Shown here: in pieces, positions 7,226 through 15,556 of the stretch
Numbering within the stretch: the stretch's first letter is position 1
How the letters are laid out: the number at the start of each line of letters is the position of its first letter
Notes under the pieces: model-generated
What the model saw: only the letters and a program-made list of their open reading frames with translations
What the model was told of the DNA's origin: nothing
Database searches by the model: none
Program-made: the position numbers and the translations under genes
NCBI GenBank assembly: GCA_031400185.1
Contig: JANNPN010000356.1
Span: 1 to 20,827, forward strand
DNA length: 20,827 nt
Source: UTPRO1 sp031400185
Lineage (GTDB): Bacteria; Desulfobacterota; Binatia; UTPRO1
Direction of reading: 5' to 3'

Positions 7226-8866
7226 ATGCGTCCCCCCGCGCTCGTGGCCCTCCTCGTCCTCCTCGTTCTCCCGACCGGAGCAAGGTCCGCGACCTACGAC
7301 CTGGTCGACACCATCCATCATCCCGACCAGGTAGATACGTTCGGACAGACGATGCTGGTCGTCGGCTCCCACCTCTTCATCGCCGCTCCGGGCGAGGAGC
7401 CGGGCTACGACTTCGTCCGCGGCTCGGTCTACGACGTCGACTTGACCGGCGCGACGCCGATGCGGCGCCTCACCGTGCCGACGGGAACCGGCGCGCTCGG
7501 GTTCTCCCTGGCGTTCTCCGGCGGGCGGCTGGTCACGGGCGAGCCGACGACGCGCGAGCCGGCGGGCTATCTCGGCAAGGTCCACGTCTGGGACATCGCC
7601 AGCGCGGCGCTGGTGCGCACCATCGACAATCCCAACCCGCTCGACGGTGGCGAACTCGGCTACGCTCTCGCCGCCGTGGGCGACCGCGTGGTCGTCTCCG
7701 CGCCGTACCCGCCGCGCGGGCCGTCGTCGCGCTACTTGATCCGCGTCATCGACGTCGCGAGCGGAGCGGTCGAGCGAACGTTCGAGAGTACGCGCGGCGG
7801 CTTCGGATTCCAGCTCGCGGTCGTGGGCGATCGCCTGCTCGTGAGCGCCGTCGAAGGCTCCGTCAACGTCGTGCACGTGTACTCGCTCGCGACCGGCGCG
7901 CTCGAGCGGACGCTCCACGCGCCCCCTTCGGCCGGCGGCTCGCTGTTCGGGTTCACGCTGACGCCCATTGGCGCGCACGTCGTCGTGACCGCCGTCACCT
8001 ACGGCACGCAGCACGCCGCCTGGGTCTTCGATCCAGCGACCGACGCGGTCGTCCGCACGCTCGAAGTGCCGGCGGGAACGACCGTCGAGCAGTTCGGCAT
8101 CGCCGCGACGGCAGTGGGGAACGCGGTCGCCATCGGAGCCACGCACCCGAGCGGCGACCCCGCGTTGTCCGGCGTGCTCGTCTTCGATCCCGCGACCGGC
8201 GCCCACCTCGCGACGATCACCCATCCGACCGCGCGCATCTTCGCGAACGCGCTCGCGAGCGACGGACGCGATCTGTTCGTGCACGGGATCCTCGACGGGG
8301 AGCACGTAGTCTTCCGCTACGCGCCGACCGCCGCCGCTTGCACCAGGACGATTGGCGACGCACGCCTCGTCGTCGCGAAGCTCGGCGACGCCACGGGCAA
8401 CGAAACGCTCCGCTTCGAGGGGCGACTCGCGGCGGACGCGTCCGGCGATCTGCCCGCCAACGTCGCCGCCGCCGGCGCGCGCATCCGGATCGTCGACGCG
8501 AACGGCACCGCGCTGCTCGCGCTACCCGACGTACCCGGCGGTGTCCGCGGCCGCGGGTGCGGACCGGGGGACGGCTGGCGTCTCGATCGGACCCGCACGC
8601 GCGCGGTCTACGTCAATCGCTCAGGCGCGCTCGACGCCGCGTGCACGCCGGGATCGGCGCAGGGCCTGCGCCGCATCGAGGTGCGCCGCCACGCCGCACG
8701 CGGCGAGATCGGCTTCCGGCTGCGGGTCGACGGCGCCACGATCGCATCGCCGACGCCTCCGGTCGACGCGTCGATCGAGCTCGGCGACGCGGCCGCGTGC
8801 GGCGCGAGCACGCTGGTCTGCCGGCGAAGCGGCCGCGGCCGCCTGCTCCACTGCGCGTCGCGGTAG
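7226..8866 (+). CDS. Secreted beta-propeller-like repeat protein with a cysteine-bearing C-terminal domain
   Basis: A 546-residue exported protein. Residues 1-22 form a Sec signal peptide (MRPPALVALLVLLVLPTGA, then R-S-A before the cleavage point). About 340 residues follow that repeat a unit of roughly 50-60 residues: FG-x2-LA-x-VGDR-x-V-(V/A)-SAP...G-x-V-x-V-(W/F)-D-x-A-(S/T)-G-A-x-V-R-T-(I/L). Six or seven units are visible, as expected for a beta-propeller of the FG-GAP/PQQ-like type. From about residue 370 a separate domain contains six cysteines, including GRGCGPGDGW, DAACTPGSAQG and LVCRRS, enough for three disulfides. I chose ATG 7226 because a TTGACT promoter box overlaps the region just before the alternative ATG 7199; both give a signal peptide. 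The gene stands alone and converges on the ATP-grasp gene. Surface or periplasmic binding is the likely role; the ligand is unknown. Confidence 0.8.
   Translation: MRPPALVALLVLLVLPTGARSATYDLVDTIHHPDQVDTFGQTMLVVGSHLFIAAPGEEPGYDFVRGSVYDVDLTGATPMRRLTVPTGTGALGFSLAFSGGRLVTGEPTTREPAGYLGKVHVWDIASAALVRTIDNPNPLDGGELGYALAAVGDRVVVSAPYPPRGPSSRYLIRVIDVASGAVERTFESTRGGFGFQLAVVGDRLLVSAVEGSVNVVHVYSLATGALERTLHAPPSAGGSLFGFTLTPIGAHVVVTAVTYGTQHAAWVFDPATDAVVRTLEVPAGTTVEQFGIAATAVGNAVAIGATHPSGDPALSGVLVFDPATGAHLATITHPTARIFANALASDGRDLFVHGILDGEHVVFRYAPTAAACTRTIGDARLVVAKLGDATGNETLRFEGRLAADASGDLPANVAAAGARIRIVDANGTALLALPDVPGGVRGRGCGPGDGWRLDRTRTRAVYVNRSGALDAACTPGSAQGLRRIEVRRHAARGEIGFRLRVDGATIASPTPPVDASIELGDAAACGASTLVCRRSGRGRLLHCASR
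7310..8320 (+). repeat. Coding tandem repeat: propeller blades
   Basis: The protein encoded here repeats a blade-like unit about every 50-60 residues. Each starts near a phrase such as FGQTMLVVGSHLFIAAPG, LGYALAAVGDRVVVSAPY, FGFQLAVVGDRLLVSAV, FGFTLTPIGAHVVVTAV or FGIAATAVGNAVAIGA. The DNA copies have diverged, so this is an ancient protein-level repeat and not a recent DNA duplication. Confidence 0.6.
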
Positions 8867-8933
8867 CTCCCGCTAGCCTCCGTCGCACTCGCGCCAGCGG
8901 GCGAGGGACGCCGGCGCCTCGCGCGGGGGCTCG

Positions 8934-10133
8934 CTACTGCATCTTCGCGACGGCCCGCCCCGCTGCCTCGTACATCGAGACGGTGCGGTCGCAGTACTCG
9001 ACGCCGTACTTCCGGAGGATCTTGAAGCCGTCGTCCTCCCACGCGCCCGGGATGCGGAAGATCGCGATCGTGTCGGCGGGATTGCGGCCAGCCTCGACGC
9101 AGCCCTTGATGACGCCGCGGGCGACGATGTCGACGCGCGTGTTCGAGACGACGTTCATCATGACGGCGATCTTCTTCACGCCGGGCTTCGAGAGGATCAG
9201 CTTGGTGAGACCGCAGGCCTTCTTGACGCTCGGGTTGCCGCCGATCTCGCAGTAGTTGGCGGGCTTGCCGCCGTGCTTGCGGATCGCGTCGAAGAGCGTG
9301 AGCGAGCCGCCGCCGGCGCCGATCACGAGGCCGAGGTCGCCGTCGAATTCCTTCACGTTGCCGGCGACGCCGCGGTGGTCGGACGCGTCGACCTCGGCGC
9401 CCGCGATCTCGAACGGCGTCGGCGGGCGCGCCTCGCGCGTCTCCTCCTTGCCGATGCCGAGCTCGGCGAGCAGCGGCGCGTACTTGTCGCGCGCGTCGCC
9501 CTCCATGTCGATGTGGCCGTCGAGCACGAGGAACTTGCCGTCCTCGGTCTTGCCGAGCGGATTGATCTCGGCGAGCGTCAGGTCGTACTTCAAGAAGATC
9601 TCGATGAGGGTCGCGACGATCGGCGTCAGTCTGGTGAGATCCTCGCCGGTGACGCCCGTCGCCGACACGGCTTGCTTCGCGATGTAGGGCGCGAACGGCA
9701 CGAGGGTCGAGAAGTGCGTCCGCGACACGTGCTCGGGGTGCTTCTCGGCGACCTCTTCGATGTCGATGCCGCCCATGTCACTGAAGATCACGACCGGGAG
9801 CTTGCGGCGGCCGTCCCACGTGACAGCGGCGAAGTACTCCTTCTTCACGGGCGCGCACTGCTCGACGAGCACGCCGCGCGCCGACTGGCCGTTGATGACC
9901 AGGGTGAGGATTCCTTCGGCCGCCTGCGCCGCCTGCTCGGGCGTGTCGGCGAACTTCACGCCGCCGGCCTTCATGCGCCCACCGGTCAGCACCTGTGACT
10001 TGAGGACGACCTTGCCGCCGATCTCGGACGCTATGGCCTTCGCCTCGGCCGCGGTCTTGGCGACGCGGCCCTTGAGCAGCGGTGTGTTGTGCTTGGCGAA
10101 AAGGGCTTTGGCCTCGAACTCGTAGAAGCGCAT
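8934..10133 (-). CDS. ATP-grasp acid-CoA ligase, succinyl-CoA synthetase beta-subunit-like
   Basis: A 399-residue protein of the succinate/malate-CoA ligase beta family. The N-terminal ATP-grasp fold is recognisable: YEFEAKALFAKHNTPLL, VVLKSQVLTGGRMKAGGVKF (Lys45, with the SucC-like GGR-x-KAGGVK), LAEINPL with Glu189 and Asn191 for Mg2+, and LDGHIDMEGDAR with Asp205. The C-terminal flavodoxin-like domain differs from ordinary SucC. Where SucC has NGAGLAMATMD, VGGGA and NIFGGI, this protein has IGAGGGSLTLFD, IGGNPSVKKA and NVVSNTRVD. No alpha subunit (SucD) lies next to it; flanking genes are on the other strand. It may act on a different acid, with a distant alpha partner. ATG 10133 has no Shine-Dalgarno sequence but a well-formed promoter ends six bases before it, predicting leaderless mRNA. 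Confidence 0.8.
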   Translation of the reverse strand: MRFYEFEAKALFAKHNTPLLKGRVAKTAAEAKAIASEIGGKVVLKSQVLTGGRMKAGGVKFADTPEQAAQAAEGILTLVINGQSARGVLVEQCAPVKKEYFAAVTWDGRRKLPVVIFSDMGGIDIEEVAEKHPEHVSRTHFSTLVPFAPYIAKQAVSATGVTGEDLTRLTPIVATLIEIFLKYDLTLAEINPLGKTEDGKFLVLDGHIDMEGDARDKYAPLLAELGIGKEETREARPPTPFEIAGAEVDASDHRGVAGNVKEFDGDLGLVIGAGGGSLTLFDAIRKHGGKPANYCEIGGNPSVKKACGLTKLILSKPGVKKIAVMMNVVSNTRVDIVARGVIKGCVEAGRNPADTIAIFRIPGAWEDDGFKILRKYGVEYCDRTVSMYEAAGRAVAKMQ

Positions 10134-10139
10134 CGCGCG

Positions 10140-10168
10140 GTCATAGACGCGAGGTTTGGGACGGTCAA
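10140..10168 (-). promoter_or_regulatory. Sigma70-type promoter giving a leaderless mRNA for the ATP-grasp gene
   Basis: On the minus strand: TTGACC (10168-10163), a 17-nt spacer, TATGAC (10145-10140), then exactly six bases before the ATG at 10133. With usual -10 to +1 spacing, transcription starts at the A of the ATG or one or two bases from it. Confidence 0.6.
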
Positions 10169-10315
10169 GGCGATCCGCGCGTGGGTCGTGTCTCGATGTG
10201 ATTCTCGCGCAGCGTAGCAATCGGAGCGGAAGCGGTGGCAGCAGGCGGGCGGGGCGGGGATGGCTTCTACGGTCGCCGGATCGCTCCACCCAAGCGCGTA
10301 CAGCCCGCGCGTGCC

Positions 10316-10343
10316 TTGAAACAACGACCTCGCGCTGTCTATG
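10316..10343 (+). promoter_or_regulatory. Possible promoter for the SRPBCC/FAD/DUF3556 operon
   Basis: TTGAAA (10316-10321) and TCTATG (10338-10343) are separated by 16 nt. The -10 match is weak. The leader of about 40 nt would contain the TGAGGA ribosome site nine bases before ATG 10389. Confidence 0.3.
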
Positions 10344-10388
10344 AGGGCCGCTCCGTCGACCCCAACCTCCCCCTGAGGACAGCGTTCC

Positions 10389-10862
10389 ATGGCGAAGTTT
10401 CCGACCGAGGTCACCGAGTCCGTCGTCCTTCCCGTTCCGCTCGCCGAAGCGTACGCGTTCTTCGCGGACGTACCCGGCTCTGCCCGCTGCATCCCCGGCA
10501 TTGATCGCTGCGAGGAGACCGGCGACGGGGTCTATCGCTTCGTTTTCGAGGAGCGTTCGACGGGCCCGGTGAGCATGTGCGTCACGTACACCGCTCGCTA
10601 CGTCGGGAACGGTACGAACCGGGTCGACTTCGAAAGCACGGGCGCACCCGGCGACAACACCGACGTGAGGGGCACGATCAGCCTCGAGCCCATCGACACC
10701 GGCTCGACGCGCGTGACGGCGCGCCAGATGCTCGCCCCCGACACGCCAGTGCCGCGGCTCTTGCAGAGCCTCATCAAGTCGTACGTCGAAGGCGAGGCGG
10801 CGAAAGCCGCGCGGGGCTACCTCGCGAACGTCGCGCAACGGCTTGGCGCCGCGAAGGCCTGA
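10389..10862 (+). CDS. SRPBCC-family (CoxG/START-like) protein
   Basis: A 157-residue soluble protein of the SRPBCC fold, a helix-grip module with a deep hydrophobic pocket. The opening TESVVLPVPLAEAYAFFADV (about 8-27) is the family's first strand plus 'x-A-(F/W)-x-F-(F/L)-x-D' helix, followed by PGSARCIPG and CEETGDGVYRF as in CoxG-like proteins. Alternating strands and a long C-terminal helix (LLQSLIKSYVEGEAAKAARG) complete the fold. Length fits a single-domain member. ATG 10389 is preceded by TGAGGA at a good distance. The stop lies 16 bp before the next start, so it is the first gene of a three-gene operon with a FAD oxidoreductase and DUF3556. It could bind the lipid or terpenoid substrate those proteins handle; that is inference. 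Confidence 0.75.
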   Translation: MAKFPTEVTESVVLPVPLAEAYAFFADVPGSARCIPGIDRCEETGDGVYRFVFEERSTGPVSMCVTYTARYVGNGTNRVDFESTGAPGDNTDVRGTISLEPIDTGSTRVTARQMLAPDTPVPRLLQSLIKSYVEGEAAKAARGYLANVAQRLGAAKA

Positions 10863-10878
10863 TGCACCGGTCGTGAGC

Positions 10879-12321
10879 ATGGACGACGCGGTCGTCGTCG
10901 GCGCTGGTCCGAACGGGTTTGCGGCCGCGGTCGAGCTCGCACGCGGCGGCGCGTCCGTGCGCGTCCTCGAGGCCCGCGACGAGATCGGCGGCGGCACGCG
11001 CACCGCGGAGCTCACGCTGCCGGGCTTCCGGCACGACGTCTGCTCGGGCTGTCACCCGACGGGCATCCTGTCGCCGTTCTTCCGCATGCTCGATCTCGAA
11101 GCGCACGGGCTGCGCTGGCTCCTGCCGCCCGCATCGGTCGCCCATCCGCTCGACGGCGAGCCCGCGGTAATGCTGTGGCGCTCGCTCGAGAGGACGGCGG
11201 CAGCGCTCGACGACGACGCGGAGCGCTACCGCCGGGCCTTCGCGCCATTCCTGCGCGATCCCCATGGCCTGCTCGCCGACCTGATGGGGCCGCTCCGATG
11301 GCCGCGCCATCCCTTCCTGATGGCACGCTTCGGCCTGCCGGGGCTGCTGCCGGCAACCACCCTCCTCCGGGCTCGGTTCGGCGGAAGGCGGGCCCGAGCG
11401 GTGCTCGCGGGCTGCGCCGCGCATTCGATCCTGCCGCTCGAGCGGCCGCTCACCGGCGCGATCGCGATGATCTTCGCGCTCACCGCGCACATCGAAGACT
11501 GGCCGGTAGCGGCAGGCGGATCGCAGGCCATCACCGCGGCGCTGGCGTCGCTGCTGCGGTCGCTCGGGGGCCGGATCGAGACCGGTGTCCGCGTGCGCCG
11601 CTTCGCCGACCTCCCGCCCGCCCGCGTCGTCCTCTTCGACACCAGCCCTGCCGCACTCGCGGAGATCTGCGGCCCGGTTTTGCCCGCGGGCTACGTGCGG
11701 CGCCTCCGGCGCTACGTGTACGGTCCGGGAGTCTTCAAGCTCGACTGGGCGCTCGACGGCCCCATTCCGTGGAGCGACGCGCGCTGTCTCGACGCGTCGA
11801 CGGTGCACGTCGGGGGCACGCTGGACGAGATCGCCGCCGCCGAGGCGGCGGTGTGGCGGGGCCAGCACCCGGAGCGCCCGTTCGTAATGGTCGTTCAGCA
11901 ATCGCATTTCGATCCGCTGCGCGCGCCGGCTGGCAAGCACACCGGCTACGCCTACATCCACGTGCCGGCCGGCTCGACCGTCGACTGCACGGACACCATC
12001 GAGCGGCAGATCGAGCGCTTCGCTCCAGGGTTCCGCGACCGAATCCTCGCGCGCCACCGCATGGGGCCGGCGGACCTGGAGCGCGACAATCCGAACTACG
12101 TCGGTGGTGCGATCACGGGCGGCGCCGCCGATGTCACGCAATTCTTCACGCGACCGGTGGCACGCATCGACCCGTACTCGACGCCGCACCCGCGGATCTT
12201 CCTCTGCTCGGCGTCGACGCCGCCGGGCGGCGGCGTACACGGCATGTGCGGGTACTTCGCCGCGCAGAGTGCACGGCGCCGGCTGGGGGCACTATCGTCG
12301 ACGGCGACCGCGTTGCCGTGA
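10879..12321 (+). CDS. FAD-dependent oxidoreductase, phytoene desaturase-like (COG1233 type)
   Basis: A 480-residue flavoprotein. The dinucleotide-binding motif opens the protein (DAVVVGAGPNGFAAAVELA, glycines 8, 10 and 13, with Glu31 at the end of strand 2), followed directly by the FAD-contacting EIGGGTRT (35-42). The C-terminal FAD motif is FLCSASTPPGGGVHGMCGY. This is the arrangement of phytoene desaturases (CrtI) and related NAD(P)/FAD oxidoreductases; the substrate cannot be read from the sequence. ATG 10879 is used; GTG 10873 would add two residues. The gene follows the SRPBCC gene by 16 bp and precedes the DUF3556 gene by another 16 bp, so the three are almost certainly cotranscribed. 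A redox step on a membrane lipid, isoprenoid or carotenoid-like molecule is a reasonable inference. Confidence 0.82.
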   Translation: MDDAVVVGAGPNGFAAAVELARGGASVRVLEARDEIGGGTRTAELTLPGFRHDVCSGCHPTGILSPFFRMLDLEAHGLRWLLPPASVAHPLDGEPAVMLWRSLERTAAALDDDAERYRRAFAPFLRDPHGLLADLMGPLRWPRHPFLMARFGLPGLLPATTLLRARFGGRRARAVLAGCAAHSILPLERPLTGAIAMIFALTAHIEDWPVAAGGSQAITAALASLLRSLGGRIETGVRVRRFADLPPARVVLFDTSPAALAEICGPVLPAGYVRRLRRYVYGPGVFKLDWALDGPIPWSDARCLDASTVHVGGTLDEIAAAEAAVWRGQHPERPFVMVVQQSHFDPLRAPAGKHTGYAYIHVPAGSTVDCTDTIERQIERFAPGFRDRILARHRMGPADLERDNPNYVGGAITGGAADVTQFFTRPVARIDPYSTPHPRIFLCSASTPPGGGVHGMCGYFAAQSARRRLGALSSTATALP

Positions 12322-12337
12322 TACCGCGCCCGCGACC

Positions 12338-14038
12338 ATGACGACGCCAGACACCGACCTGCCCCCCTACGACCCGGCGCGCATCGTCGCCGCACCCTTT
12401 CCCGAGCGCGTGCGGCTCGTCTGCCGCACGTGGGCGGCGCAGGTGTTCCCGAACCCACCGATCGTGCTGGCCATGTACTGGATCAAGTATCTGCTGCTTT
12501 TCATCGGCGGCTGGGCGTTTTTCGTCTCGTTCTCGGCGGGCTACCCGGGGTTCACGCACCCACTCACCTGGGCGTTCATGCCGATCGCATTTCCAAAGGC
12601 GATCGTGTGGGCCCTCTTCTACGAGATCGCCGGCTTCGGCTGCTCATGGGGGCCGATGAACGGCCGCTTCAAGCCGCCGATGGGCGGCTTCCTCTACTTC
12701 CTGCGGCCCGGCACGACGAAGCTGCCGCTCTTTCCGGGGAGCCCCGTCTTCGGCGGCATCCGCCGCACCTGGCTCGACGTCGCGCTCTACGCAGCGACGT
12801 TGCTGCTCCTCCTCCGCGCGCTCCTCGCGCCGGAGATCACCGACTGGATGCTGCTGCCGAGCTGCGTGCTGATCGCGCTCCTCGGCGTGACGGACAAGAC
12901 GCTCTTCCTCGCCGCGCGCGCCGAGCACTATTGGGTGGCGCTCGTCTGCCTGATCGCCGCGAGCCACACCCTGCTCTGGATCTCCGCCTGCAAGATCGTG
13001 TGGGTGGCGATCTGGTTCTGGGCGGCGACCTCCAAGCTGAACCATCATTTTCCGTCGGTCATCATGTTCATGGTGAACAACGGGCCGTTCACGCCGGCCG
13101 CGCTGAAGAAGCGTCTCTTCGTTTCGTATCCGAACGACCTGCGTCCGTCGCGCCTCGCCTCGACGATGGCGCACGTCGGCACCTTCGTCGAGTACATGAT
13201 TCCCGTCGTGTTGCTCTCGACCGACGGCGGCTGGACGACGACCGCCGGTCTCGTGGGTATGACCTGTTTCCACGGCTTCATCGCGCTCAACAACCCGAGC
13301 GGCATGCCGATCGAGTGGAACATCTTGATGATCTGGGGCGCGTGGTTCCTCTTCGGCATCCATCACGACGCGAGCCTCACGGCAGTCTCGTCGATGCCGT
13401 TCCTGGTGACGTTCCTCGCGTTCTGGCTCGCGTTCGTGCCGGCGTACGGCAACCTCGTGCCGTCGCGCGTCTCGTTCCTGCTCGCGATGCGCTACTACGC
13501 CGGAAATTGGGCCTACAACATCTGGCTCGTCCGCCGCGACGCGCTCCACAAGCTCGATCGACTCACCAAGATGGCGGGCACGATGCGCGAGCAGCTCGCG
13601 AGCCTGCTGCCCGATCCGCAGCAGGTCGACGTCGCGTGCTCGATGTCCCTCGCGCACCGCTTCCTCCACCTCGAAGGGCGGCCGCTGCTGGAAGCGCTGC
13701 CGCAGGCGGTCGACGACATCGACGCCTACGAGTGGATGGACGGCGAGGTCTTCGGCGGCATGGTCCTCGGCTGGAACTTCGGCGACGGCCACCTGAACGA
13801 CACGCAGCTGCTCGACGCCGTACAGGCGCAGTGCGCCTTCGAGGACGGCGAGGTGCGGGTGATCATGGTCGAGTCGCAGCCGCTGTTCGGCCGGACGATG
13901 TGCTGGAAGATCGCCGACGCGAAACGCGGGGTGATCGCCGCGGGCGAGACGGCGATCGCGCCGATGCGTGACGTGACCCCGTGGCCGACGGGTGCGTGCG
14001 CGGAGGCGCTCGGCGGGACACAGCGCCGATCGCCGTAA
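12338..14038 (+). CDS. DUF3556-family polytopic membrane protein
   Basis: A 566-residue protein that I match from memory to DUF3556 (length and general layout), known chiefly from mycobacteria and of unknown function. A short cytoplasmic N terminus (MTTPDTDLPPYDPARIVAAP) precedes about nine or ten hydrophobic helices (roughly 45-68, 77-100, 144-164, 168-186, 198-217, 219-232, 279-295, 302-318, 325-341, 353-371). A soluble domain of about 180 residues follows (380-566). Conserved-looking polar patches between helices include WAATSKLNHHFPS (228-240) and HGFIALNNPSGMPIEWN (312-328). Both recall HTTM/gamma-carboxylase-like membrane enzymes, a loose resemblance only. ATG 12338 lies 16 bp after the FAD gene and lacks a good ribosome site. 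A membrane enzyme working with the upstream oxidoreductase is inferred. Confidence 0.8.
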   Translation: MTTPDTDLPPYDPARIVAAPFPERVRLVCRTWAAQVFPNPPIVLAMYWIKYLLLFIGGWAFFVSFSAGYPGFTHPLTWAFMPIAFPKAIVWALFYEIAGFGCSWGPMNGRFKPPMGGFLYFLRPGTTKLPLFPGSPVFGGIRRTWLDVALYAATLLLLLRALLAPEITDWMLLPSCVLIALLGVTDKTLFLAARAEHYWVALVCLIAASHTLLWISACKIVWVAIWFWAATSKLNHHFPSVIMFMVNNGPFTPAALKKRLFVSYPNDLRPSRLASTMAHVGTFVEYMIPVVLLSTDGGWTTTAGLVGMTCFHGFIALNNPSGMPIEWNILMIWGAWFLFGIHHDASLTAVSSMPFLVTFLAFWLAFVPAYGNLVPSRVSFLLAMRYYAGNWAYNIWLVRRDALHKLDRLTKMAGTMREQLASLLPDPQQVDVACSMSLAHRFLHLEGRPLLEALPQAVDDIDAYEWMDGEVFGGMVLGWNFGDGHLNDTQLLDAVQAQCAFEDGEVRVIMVESQPLFGRTMCWKIADAKRGVIAAGETAIAPMRDVTPWPTGACAEALGGTQRRSP

Positions 14039-14077
14039 TCCCGCCGCGACCCCGCGACGATCCGAGCGCCGCCCTCC

Positions 14078-15338
14078 CTAGTCGGCGACGCCGTTCGCGG
14101 CGCCGGGGAAGCAAAGATTGGCTACGGATTGGGTCGCCGCAGTGTTGTGGGTCCACGTGTTCGCCCCGGACGGGTCGTGGCAGTCGTGGTTGGCGCTGCC
14201 CGAGAGGATGTTGGCGTCGAAGTCGTTGCCGGAGTTCGGTCCCGTCGCCAGCGGGTCTTCGACGCGCATGCCGTCACCGGCACCGCCGTCCCCGGCATTG
14301 GTCACCGTGTTCTTCAGGACGAGTGAGGAAACGAGGCTGGCTTCGCCCGCGCCCGATTCGATCGTGATCCCGTGCGTCCCAGGGTTCAGGACGACGTTCT
14401 TGCTCACGTTGAGGGCGCTGCTCGGGACGCTCGGCGGGAAGCCGGGGAAGAATTGCGTGTTGAAGCGGATGCCGTTGGTCCCGGGGTTTTGCACCGTGTT
14501 CTGCTTGACCACCAGGTCGAAGTTGTTGCCGCCGAACAGGATGCCCGTGCCGGTCGTCGCATTTGCCGAGGATCTTGTTCTTCGCGACCGTCGAGTCGAC
14601 GGTGCCGACGATCACCGCGAACGTCGCGTCGTTCATTGAACGATTGCTCTGGATCTTGAGCTTTTCGTTGGTCGTGGCCGACAGCTGATCGAGGATGATC
14701 CCCGCCCCGACGTTGCTGCCGAAGAAGTAGTTCTTCTGGATCAACGCTTTCTTCAGGCCGTAGCCAGCGCGGATGCCGGTGCCGTTCTGATGGAAGCAGT
14801 TGTCTTTGACGGAGCTCGTCGTGGTGCCGGCGGAGTGGAAGTAGAGCCCGTTCGCGTTCAGCGTGAAGACGCTGAACTTGAGCTGGAACTTCGCGTAGGC
14901 CGGATCGGTGCGGACCGCGGCTTCGCCGGCGCCCCGGAACACCACGTCCTGGATCGTTACGTTGTCGGCGAGCACGTCGATGCCGATGCCGCCGGGCCCC
15001 GCGACCGCGGGCGCGTCGAAGATGCTGTGCGCGGTCGGGCTGAGCGGGGCCAGCGTGTTGCAGGTCTCCGGATTCGGTGCCTTACCGAAGATCTTGAGCG
15101 GATGCGTGATGACGACCTGCCCACCATAGAGGCCGGCGCACAACTTGACCGTGTCACCGGCGGACGAGGCCGCGACCGCCGCTTGGATCGTCGTGTACGG
15201 GGCAGTGGGACATTGCACGCTGTCGTCGTCGACCAAGAGGGTCGCGGCCGAGACCGGCGCTGCGGTTGAGACGATGAGGATTGCCGCGCAAAGCGCAGCC
15301 GCGATTCGGTGTACCGAAGCGAAAAACGTTGCGGTCAC
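14078..15338 (-). pseudogene. Secreted right-handed beta-helix repeat protein, interrupted by a one-base frameshift
   Basis: The N-terminal part starts at GTG 15338 (AAAGGA 12-16 nt upstream) with a Sec signal peptide (residues 1-31, ending AAPVSA). It continues ATLLVDDDSVQCP, TIQAAVAASSAGDTVKLCAG and VVITHPLKIFGK, then a series of beta-helix rungs rich in N-x-(V/F)-x2-N-G-x-G-I (NGTGIRAGYG, KNYFFGSNVGAGIIL). At AAA (plus 14562-14564, residue about 258) the frame is lost: removing one A turns LGK-CDDRHGH into LGN-ATTGTGILFGGNNF, and the rungs continue perfectly in the next frame (VKQNTVQNPGTNGIRFNTQ) to TGA at 14078. Restored length is 419 residues. Either the gene is newly broken or the sequence has an indel error; the conserved rungs on both sides favour a recent event or an error. 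The family includes surface polysaccharide-binding or -cleaving proteins. Confidence 0.75.
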
Positions 15339-15556
15339 GAGCGGGTCCCGTCCTTTCGTCTCGATGGTCGAGAGAGCTGCTGCGCCGCCTGCTGCATCCG
15401 CGACGAGTTTCCGACGCGATTCGGTTTCCACACCGCGCACATAGGCGAACCCGGAGCTCGGAATCCCCACAAAGCTCAAACATTTTCGAAACATCACGGG
15501 ACGAGTGCGCTTGCGCTTTTCGCCCGCCGCGGCCTACGGTCCCTCCGCTTAGGCTG

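Noticed and set aside
12644..13792. A 382-codon minus-strand frame
   Set aside because: Antisense to DUF3556; Glu/Arg/His-rich low-complexity translation without recognisable domains.
15281..15556. Upstream part of the ATPase/TPR reading frame
   Set aside because: The translation is Arg-rich, unlike the family, and is antisense to the signal-peptide region of the beta-helix gene.
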